64,000 nt of DNA from Dipteris shenzhenensis. Lineage: Eukaryota > Polypodiophyta > Polypodiopsida > Gleicheniales. Both the position numbers and the translations under genes were made by a program. The notes beneath the pieces were generated by a model. That model was given only the letters and a program-made list of their open reading frames with translations, searched no databases and had not been told where the DNA came from. The stretch lies in the NCBI GenBank assembly GCA_047967505.1, contig CM106539.1. One strand, 5' to 3'. Positions within the stretch are counted from its first letter, which is position 1; each line of letters opens with the position of its first letter. Shown here one piece after another: positions 57,540 to 64,000 of the stretch.

Positions 57540-58161
57540 CTGAAGAAGATGCACCACCATTTCTCTCCTCTTCAGAAATTAGAAGAGCAAACAACTCCTC
57601 AAAATCAGGAAATTTTTCACGGACGGCAATGGATGTCCGGAACTGTGCATAATCCTTTCCTAGACCATTCAAGGTCACAGGAACTAAACCATCATCTTCC
57701 ACTGGCGACCCAATGGAAACAAGTGCATCTGCAATTTTCTTCACCTTCATGTGGTAGTCATTGATGCTCATATTTTCTCTCTACACATTGTGCAACTCCT
57801 GCTTGAGCTGCATTTTCTTGGCTTGCGTATTTGTGCTGTACATTTTTGCCAAAGTATCCCATGCCTCCTTTGGCGTACTTGCATCCTGAATATGCACAAT
57901 CGTAGAATCTGAAATACTGATAGACAGCCAGTACATAACTTTTCTGGCTCTCTCATGCCGTCCTTTAAATGCCTGCATTTCCTGTTGATTGGGAACATTA
58001 GGAAGAACTGGTTCTTCTTCATTTCCTGTAATGAACTCCCAATAGCCTTTTCCCATAAGGAAATTCATCATTCTAAACTTCCATGCTTGGAAGTTGTTCT
58101 TGTCAAGCTTTTTAGTGACAATCTGTGAAAGAGAATCAAACGCTATTACAGAACATTGCAA
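57540..58161 (-). pseudogene. Gag of Copia element 2
   Basis: Reads KLDKNNFQAWKFRMMNFLMG then KGYWEFITG, the N-terminal Copia Gag block, and STPKEAWDTLAKMYS. After the TAG at 57781 it continues RENMSINDYHMKVKKIADAL and LNGLGKDYAQFRTS. It forms the particle shell of the element. Confidence 0.92.
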
Positions 58162-58678
58162 AATATTATGTCACTGCAAAAAACACAGATTCTGCCTCAC
58201 AAGGGCAAATCTGCAAAACTGACGAAAGTGGTATTTGACCACATAGTCACTTCCTAGTGACGATTTTGCATCAACAGGCAATAAGGATGATTCTGTAACT
58301 CCCAATATCTCTGCGCACAGGCATACGATGCAATTTCTATGGCAACTTTCACCGACCTGCAGAGCAGTGGTCGCAGAGCAAAAATAGGGCCTTTTTCTCA
58401 GTGCTTGCGGAGAACTTCTGCCTCCAAAACGGGCCCTGAAATGGCCTCGAATCAGAAAAATAAAGTCACCAAGTGCTTTGGCCTTTCCCGCAACATATAT
58501 TGCCCTCTCGCCACACCGCGAAGGGCGTCTCAATCTGAGACAATGCACTCTTGCACTTCCCGGCTGTGCTACCTACAGAGATTTGCTACCAAACTCGAAA
58601 AAAGGAAAGTTACACTGGTCCTCTTACCAGGACACCACGAACTTGGTTTGCTTTCTTGAGCTCCTTACCATGAACCAG
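58162..58678 (-). other. 5' leader of Copia element 2
   Basis: 517 bp between primer site and the Gag frame. Contains no recognised domain; presumably carries packaging signals. Confidence 0.6.
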
Positions 58679-58690
58679 GCTCTGATACCA
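58679..58690 (-). other. primer binding site of Copia element 2
   Basis: Minus-strand TGGTATCAGAGC directly after the 5' LTR, identical to the site in the small element at 26327. Complementary to initiator Met-tRNA. Confidence 0.95.
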
Positions 58691-59043
58691 TGTGAAGATA
58701 GTGGGAGAGAAGGAAGGAGTCTCACTTGCGGCTTTCTCACATACACAATGGGGGAATACACACAAAAGGTGGAGGCTGAAAACAATTTTCCTCTTCTTAG
58801 TTGTGAAAGCCAAAAGAACTCTAGTACAAAGAAATAGAAGAACCCTATATGTGGGTCTCAAACCAAACTCAGCTAACTAAGGTGGCATACTAACTGAGCC
58901 ATGAACTAGAGTACAGAAGGATAGCTGTCATCCAGATATTATTCATGGGCGGTGTACCAACCGCATCTGCAGCTAACAAGTCGATGACATAAATGCACAA
59001 CGGTCACCCTGGCATATCACGAGTGGAGCTCGATATCTCAACA
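58691..59043 (-). repeat. 5' LTR of Copia element 2
   Basis: 353 bp, same ends as the LTR at 53385; followed on the plus strand by ATGCA (59044-59048), the right target duplication. Confidence 0.95.
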
Positions 59044-59440
59044 ATGCAGTCACACCAATTGATGTTAGCAATATCTTCTTTTGCTACGATGCACGAACAA
59101 CGCAACCTAGATGATGATATAAAATGCCTAATTGATTGTGGTTTAAGATTTTTTAAGTTTGGGTTGTCAGCAAATGCAAATGATGGAGCAGACGCCAACT
59201 TTCTGTTATGCAGCGAGAGTCCAATTGAGAAGACAAATGAATGTTCATCCTCAATACATAAGCATTTCCCTGGAAATGAGAAGACAAATGAATGTTTATC
59301 CTCAGTACAGAAGCATTGCCCTAGAAAAGAACCAATTAACAGCCCTGATGTGATGTCCGATTCTAGGAGTGCTATTATTGCCCGAGTGCCTGACTTCCTT
59401 CCTCTAGTAAATGCAAGTAAGAATGGTGTGCACGTTGCCT
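59044..59440 (+). other. continuation of the split coding-like relic; short internal duplication
   Basis: Directly right of the Copia insertion. After removal of the element, a frame of the left flank continues for about 20 further codons here, then stops. A 48 bp duplication with gagaagacaaatgaatgtt lies at about 59227-59330. Confidence 0.45.
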
Positions 59441-59605
59441 GAAAGAGATGTCCCAAATGCTGAGCAAGACCACTGGGCATAATAGTTATACATGAAATGC
59501 TTTTTTTTTGCGAGTAAGAATGTTGCCTAAAAGAGATGTCCCAAAATGCTAAGCGAGACCACTGGGCATAATAGTTATACATGAAATGTTGTTTTTTTTG
59601 TAAGC
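59420..59605. repeat. about 92 bp tandem duplication
   Basis: Two units share agtaagaatg, gagatgtcccaaa-tgct and ccactgggcataatagttat, each ending in a T run. Confidence 0.85.
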
Positions 59606-59862
59606 CTTTGAGCAAAATAAGTCATTTGGGTGGAATAATTTACGATTATGACTAAAAACTCGCATCTTCCATATGAATCAAATTTTGAAATGTTTCTCCC
59701 AATTCCTTAAAATTTATTGATGAAATTGAATTCATGAATTGTCAGACAATTAGAATGCGAAATTACAAATCTCCTACAACAAACTCCATCCAAATCAAAT
59801 CCACAAATCATTAGAGACATATGTTTTTAATTAATGATACCCATTGGTAGGGCAGAGGAGAG

Positions 59863-60332
59863 ATGCGTGTATTTGGGTACACAGATTTCGACTATGCAGG
59901 GCATGTGGATAGCAAGAGATCCACTTCTGGTTATGTGTTCACCTTTGTAGGTGGTGCAGTGTTGTGGATGTCTTGTGCACAGAAGTGCATTGCTTTGTCT
60001 ACCACAGAGGCCGAGTATGTTTTGCAGTAGCCATAGAGGGTTGCAAGGAGGCTATATGGCTTGATCGGCTAGTGAGAGATTTAGGGATTCATACAGGTGT
60101 ACCGACATTGCATAGTGATTCCATGAGTGCTATTCAGCTAGCACGGAATCCGGTCTTTCATGCAAAGACCAAACACATTGAGGTCAGGTACCATTTTATC
60201 AGGGCGGCACTTGAGGACAAGCGCATAGAGCTTGTCAAGGTTCATACAGATGATAACCCTGTAGATATGCTGACAAAGAGTCTACCTAGTCAGTGGTTTG
60301 AGTATTGTCGTGTATTGATGGGCATTGGATAG
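59863..60332 (+). pseudogene. Copia RNase H fragment of a third family
   Basis: Reads RVFGYTDFDYAGHVDSKRST, SGYVFTFVGG, KCIALSTTEAEYV, then after a frameshift near 60020 AIEGCKEAIWLDRLVRDLGI, SDSMSAIQLARNPVFHAKTK, HIEVRYHFIRAAL and VDMLTKSLPSQWFEYCR to TAG. This is the last part of a Copia pol on the plus strand. The purine-rich aagtgggagg near 60380 fits a polypurine tract; no LTR pair was found. Confidence 0.9.
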
Positions 60333-60514
60333 TATGCTCATTGGTGGTTGTTCTCCCTTAAAGGCACATTAGCCTTTAAGTGGGAGGTCATGGGGGTTAA
60401 AGGCCACTATACCTTAACCCCGGCTATACAGATGAAATAGAAGATTAGGGTGTTCTGCGTCCATGAAAACTTGTGTCTCTCAAGCTCCCTCTCACCCTCT
60501 CAGCTTCCGTTGTG

Positions 60515-60835
60515 TCCTCACATATGTCACATTCATTGATGATGCAACTAGGAAAGTGTGGGCGTATGCTATGGCTTGGAAGAACAATGTGTTCCAGGTA
60601 TTTCATAAATATTGGCTTTGGTTGAAATTAGTCAGGTAGAATGCTTAAATGCCTACAGACTGACAATGGTGGAGAGTATCTCTCTCATGACTTTCAGCAT
60701 TTCCATGATACACGTGTGGGAGCTCATGTCCCCTCGTAATGCAGAGCAAAATCCAATTGCAAAAAAGATGAATTGCACCATTCAGGAAAGGTTGCAATGT
60801 ATGCTTTCCAATGCAAGTCTTTCTAGTGCATGAGG
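60515..60835 (+). pseudogene. Copia integrase fragment
   Basis: Reads YVTFIDDATRKVWAYAMAWK, then in shifted frames TDNGGEYLSHDFQHF and NPIAKKMNCTIQERLQCML, matching the central and Glu blocks of Copia integrase. At least two frameshifts. It lies after the RNase H block, so it is not from the same copy in its original order. Confidence 0.8.
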
Positions 60836-61300
60836 AAATCTTGGTACCCTTCATGTAACCTCATGATGCACTTAACTACCTCCCAATGTCTCTTTCCTGG
60901 ATTAGCCATATATCGGCTAACAACTCCCACTGCAAATGCAATGTCTGGTCTACTAGCTATCATAGCATACATAAGACTCCCAACTACTGATGCATAAGGA
61001 ACCTTGGCCATCATGGCCCTCTCCTCATCTGATTTGGGGCTATCTGCCTGACTCAGTTTTAGACTCAGTTTCACATATGGAGGCAATGGAGTACTTACTA
61101 CCTTCCCCCCCTCCATATTGAAACGCTGCAACACTTTTGTAACATACTCCTTCTATGAAAGCCAAAGGAGTTTCCTACTCCAGTCACGCGTGATGTGCAT
61201 ACCAAGAATATGACCTGCAAGTCCCAAATCCTTCATGTCAAAGGCCTCATGCAACTTGGCTAGCACAGTTTATGGCAAATCCAAAACACTCTCACTGTGG
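60823..61300 (-). pseudogene. Copia reverse transcriptase C-terminal fragment
   Basis: The minus strand reads HEAFDMKDLGLAGHILGMHI, a TAG (61153-61155) within LLWLS-stop-KEYVTKVLQRF where Gln is expected, then RFNMEGGKVVSTPLPP, ASVVGSLMYAMIASRPDIAF and AVGVVSRYMANPGKRHWEVV. This is the thumb and connection region of Copia pol. A TAA lies further upstream. Confidence 0.88.
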
Positions 61301-61640
61301 AATGTAGCCAAAAGAGTCTTGAGATACGTTAGAGGTACAAGATAGTTTGGGATAGAATACAGAGGAAGTCATCCACGATTGCATGGATACTGTGACACTA
61401 ACTATGCAGGAGATCATGAGACCAGGAGATCGACACAGGGATATGCATTTTTCCTTGGTCAAGGTGCTATATCATGGTTGTCAAACAAATAGCCAATTTT
61501 TCCCTATTTTTGATTGAAGCAGAATATGGAGCACTCACTATAGGTGCATGTGAGGCTATATGGCTCAAAAGATTATTGTCAGAAATAGATTACTTTGATG
61601 AGTCAAAGCCAACAACAATATACTGTGATAGCAGGGACGG
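61290..61640 (+). pseudogene. Copia RNase H fragment, same family as element 1
   Basis: Reads WNVAKRVLRYVRGTR, TAG, FGIEYRGSHPRLHGYCDTNY, GDHETRRSTQGYAFFLGQGA, ISWLSNK, TAG, then after a frameshift EAEYGALTIGACEAIWLKRL and EIDYFDESKPTTIYCDS, where it ends abruptly. It matches element 1 (9480-9880) closely, including the same TAG before FGIEY. The rest of pol is replaced by an unrelated 700 bp purine-rich insert. Confidence 0.9.
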
Positions 61641-61720
61641 GACAATAGACTATGTAGACGGCCACGGGACAGCAGGGATGGGACATCATAAATGTAGATG
61701 GCCACGAGAAGCGGGGATGT
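61632..61720. repeat. about 41 bp tandem repeat
   Basis: Units with gcagggacgggac-ata and gtagacggccacg, repeated two and a half times at the break in the RNase H fragment. Confidence 0.8.
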
Positions 61721-61779
61721 AGGAGTGAGTTGGAGCAAGTGTGAGAAGAAGTGTGGGAGAAGGGCTTTAAAAAGGCTAG

Positions 61780-62059
61780 GTAAGGTAGTCAGGAGAGGAA
61801 AAGTCGGGGGAGGGGGGGGTTAAGAGAAAAATTTAGCGAGAGAGATAGGGAGAGAAAGGGGGGGTTGAGAGCAAGAAAAAAAAAAGTGTACAAAAAATAC
61901 AAGAAATAGGAAAAAATTTTGGAGAAAAACTAGGGAAAAAGTTAGAGAGGTAGTGGGGGGAAGGAAGGGAAAAAGGAAGGGGGGGAGATTAAACTTGGAA
62001 ATAAATAGGGGGAAGGGATAAAAAGTAAATTGAATGTAAAGTGGAAAAGGGATAGTAAG
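61780..62059. repeat. purine-rich tract
   Basis: Nearly 280 bp with very few pyrimidines on the plus strand, including G8, G7 and A10-12 runs. No coding potential in any frame. Confidence 0.8.
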
Positions 62060-62115
62060 TGTGTGTCTGTGTGTGTGTGTGTGTGTGACTCACCAAAAAA
62101 AAAGTGTGTGTGTGT
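62059..62115. repeat. (GT)n interrupted by tcaccaaaaaaaaa
   Basis: GT run, then gactcaccaaaaaaaaa, then another GT run. The same arrangement occurs at 42678. Confidence 0.85.
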
Positions 62116-62339
62116 ACCGAACTTAACCCCAGTAGGATACAACACACTGGGTGAAACAGTAGGTCATCACCTAGCGTGATTACCTACTGTCTACACGAAG
62201 GTCTACACGAAGAGGAATAGTAGAAGTGTTGTTTAAGGAGTGGAAAGGATGTATTAGAGTATGGTGAGTTTGAAATTCGACAAGCGAAGGCAATTGTTTA
62301 AGAAGAGGTCTATGGTGGGTAGAACGTTATACCCAGTGC

Positions 62340-62492
62340 AATTTAAGAGGGGGTGTTGAGGATATGTAAATTGCACTATCTAGAGAGGGTTCAGAGGACA
62401 AGTTCTAACCCTAAGCCTAACCCTATGGGATTCTCATGTATATATTCATGTGTTTAATACAACATAGGGCACATGTAGCTATATAGTGTGCA

Positions 62493-62544
<52 letters not shown>

Positions 62545-62580
62545 TCTCTCTCTCACTCACTCACTCACTCCCCACTTTAT
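62340..62580 (+). repeat. probable 3' LTR start of the element-1-like copy, with expanded TC tract
   Basis: aatttaagaggggg (polypurine tract) is followed by TGTTGAGGATATG at about 62355. The sequence then contains ctaaccctaagcctaaccct and gtatatatt in the same order as the element 1 LTR. Where element 1 has a short pyrimidine-rich leader, this copy has a TC tract (62495-62560) followed by cact repeats. The right end is not defined. Confidence 0.55.
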
Positions 62581-62984
62581 CATCTCTTAGACCATTTGAT
62601 GGAGTGGAGACCAAATTGATCCAAGCTAAGATTGAAACTATAATTGTTATGCTAATGCTCACATAAAAGGCAATCGTGGCGATTAGAAAGGCACGTTGGC
62701 TTTACTAGCTAATTTTAGCTTTTAGGAAAGCATGGCCATGAAAAAGCAAGGTAAGAAAAGCTCCTTCAGTCATTCAAAGAACCTCTCGCACCTATCATTT
62801 CTCCAAACACCCAAGTTGATCTCTATGGAGATAAAAAAGATAATTTGAAACCTCCATGGCTCAAACTTCTATGGCTCAAATTGACATAAAGTTTTCATGT
62901 AGTAATGGTATTCACTCATTGCCTATGAGTCGACATTATGATATCACTTGAGGTCAGCAAGCTGAATGACATGGACTTGTTACA
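62581..62984. other. unassigned sequence
   Basis: Nothing recognised; probably the border between the Copia mosaic and the helicase relic. Confidence 0.4.
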
Positions 62985-64000
62985 TGACTAAGTACGGTGC
63001 TTCACGAGTTTAAACAGATGGAACATGCCAACCTGACCCTAGAGTAGCAACGCATAAACAATGAGATCATCTCAAAAGGCAATGGAATCCACATCGTCTG
63101 TGGGATGCCAGGTGTAGGGGAAACCTTCTTGATTAGATACATCACCTATCAGCTCATTAAGCATGATAAGTCCATCATACTGACTACGATGATCGGTGCA
63201 GCCAGCGATGTGTCTCAGATCGCCTCGACTATTCACTATCAGTTTAAGATCACAAACTACTCATAGTTGTACCCCTCCTTCATTCTCGAGACAAATGAGT
63301 GGCACTACATTCTCATACAAGCCGATGCCATTATTGTCGAGGAGATATCCATGGTGATGAAGACAACATTCGATCTCATGATTCAACAACTGTGCACTAC
63401 CACATTGTAGTCAATCCATAGCCTATTCAAAAAGAAGCTCATCCTACTATTCGGAGACATCGCACAGCTCCCGATGATATGCTAGCACCAGGTGGACTTC
63501 TACCAGATGTGCCACATTAGGAACTCATCACATTGGCAACATGGCATGACATACAACATGCACCACTCTGTTCGCCACATGCTCGACAATGAGTTCCTAG
63601 AGGTCCTAAACATCATATGGACACGGAAGCCAACGATCGACGAGATACAACGCTACCTTGGTGGAATCATCATCAATGAAGAGCAAGTAGAACACTACTT
63701 GGATGAAAACACGACCATCATTTGCTCGCGCGGCCTTGATGCCAAGGAATACAACCAAAAGATACCATGTAGGCTTTTCCCTTTAATGGAAATATAGCCA
63801 TTCACATTAATCACAAATGTGAGAGATGAACCAGAATTGCAAGAATGGCTGGAAGACGAGAAATTCCACAAGCTTAGTGAGATCGCAAGAGGGGCCATGA
63901 TAATTATAACATAAAACATAGACTTAACTAAGCAGCCAATGGTGCGATTGCCACAGTCACTAACATCCAGGACTCATCGAAAAATGCTGACAAGATCACA
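62985..64000 (+). pseudogene. Pif1-like helicase fragment, decayed, cut by the window end
   Basis: One plus-strand frame carries GNGIHIVCGMPGVGETFLIR (Walker A, with Glu where the catalytic Lys belongs), LIQADAIIVEEISMV (Walker B), KLILLFGDIAQLP (motif III), a central part around HNMHHSVR-like text, and TIICSRGLDAKEYN. This is the Pif1/RRM3 helicase family, which is also the helicase half of Helitron transposons. Stops in frame: TAG at 63045, 63264, 63408, 63483 and 63795, TAA at 63912; a frameshift follows near 63930. Whether it comes from a Helitron or a free-standing gene cannot be told without its neighbours. Confidence 0.85.

Larger units (their letters stand above)
53698..58161 (-). pseudogene. 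Copia gag-pol of element 2, interrupted only by TAG codons
   Basis: One minus-strand frame of 1,488 codons ending in TGA (53698-53700). TAG stops lie at 57781, 56680, 56578, 55765, 55708, 55291, 55066, 54769 and 54631 (lowest base of each codon). Conserved context predicts Gln at 56578 (FGK-stop-ARKPF), 55066 (KGYA[14 protein letters not shown]) and 54631 (LLK-stop-KFEMKDLGE), and probably Trp at 55765 (FDEMSS-stop-Y). The first in-frame codon after an upstream stop is TTG, and no in-frame ATG precedes the conserved Gag block, so the initiation site is unclear. All catalytic motifs I could check are present. By standard decoding it is a pseudogene; if UAG were read through, it would be a full polyprotein. 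Confidence 0.9.
53385..59043 (-). mobile_element. complete Ty1/Copia retrotransposon (element 2)
   Basis: 5,659 bp in minus orientation: 5' LTR 58691-59043, primer site 58679-58690, one gag-pol frame 58161 to 53698, polypurine tract about 53738-53747, 3' LTR 53385-53737, target duplication ATGCA on both sides. The 353 bp LTRs differ at about eight positions by eye, so the insertion is fairly recent. Domain order Gag, protease, integrase, reverse transcriptase, RNase H is Copia. The frame has nine internal TAG stops and an 81 bp in-frame duplication in integrase, yet no frameshift, TAA or TGA before the terminal TGA. It splits an older coding-like relic. Confidence 0.96.

Noticed and set aside
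53698-58161. A genome-wide reassignment of UAG to Gln
   Set aside because: The intact SPS gene ends in TAG at the expected length, and CAG codons remain common in the element; decay at methylated CAG sites or local readthrough fits better.

Overview
The window is plant nuclear DNA: one intact, intron-containing plant gene in a background of transposable elements, simple repeats and decayed sequence. The intact gene is sucrose-phosphate synthase on the minus strand (51295 to 43916). I reconstructed 13 exons, all with GT-AG borders and a continuous frame, giving 1051 codons plus stop. The size of the repeat load, the spacing of genes and the abundance of old Copia, Gypsy and LINE relics suggest a land plant with a large, repeat-rich genome. 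A fern, lycophyte or gymnosperm would fit, but the sequence alone does not fix the lineage.

Layout. 1-2950: unassigned sequence. 2951-5870: an unusual array of long CT/GA tracts alternating with at least eight copies of a 55-68 bp palindrome; the purine strand switches near 4377. 6285-7250: exon-like blocks of an unrecognised gene. 7290-8000: short tandem repeats, a TCC-rich tract and a strong hairpin. 9000-13493: an old Copia gag-pol (minus), one frame throughout but with many stops. 14229-16965: a 1.2 kb direct duplication. 18380-18700: a candidate promoter and first exon with a mitochondrial-type N-terminus (minus). 20851-21690: a 423 bp tandem duplication. 26031-28274: a complete, young, 2.2 kb LTR element with no pol but a small zinc-knuckle ORF. 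30621-33480: Ty3/Gypsy relics (minus). 35200-38730: four families of short degenerate repeats. 39880-42230: LINE relic (minus). 43916-51295: sucrose-phosphate synthase. 52021-52590: LINE 3' end (plus). 53385-59043: a complete young Copia element (minus) inserted in a coding-like relic. 59863-62560: mosaic of Copia fragments. 62985-64000: Pif1-type helicase relic (plus), cut by the window end.

The most notable signal is in the broken transposon frames. The young Copia keeps one uninterrupted frame of about 1,488 codons with no frameshift, broken only by nine stops, all TAG, mostly where Gln is expected. The older Copia (8 TAG of 12 stops) and the helicase relic (5 TAG of 6) show the same bias. 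Loss of methylated cytosines at CAG (CHG) sites is the simplest explanation; tolerated UAG readthrough is the more exciting alternative. The host gene itself ends in TAG, which argues against a genome-wide change of code.

The genes do not form a pathway: sucrose-phosphate synthase is the only gene with a clear cellular role, and everything else recognised is transposon-derived.
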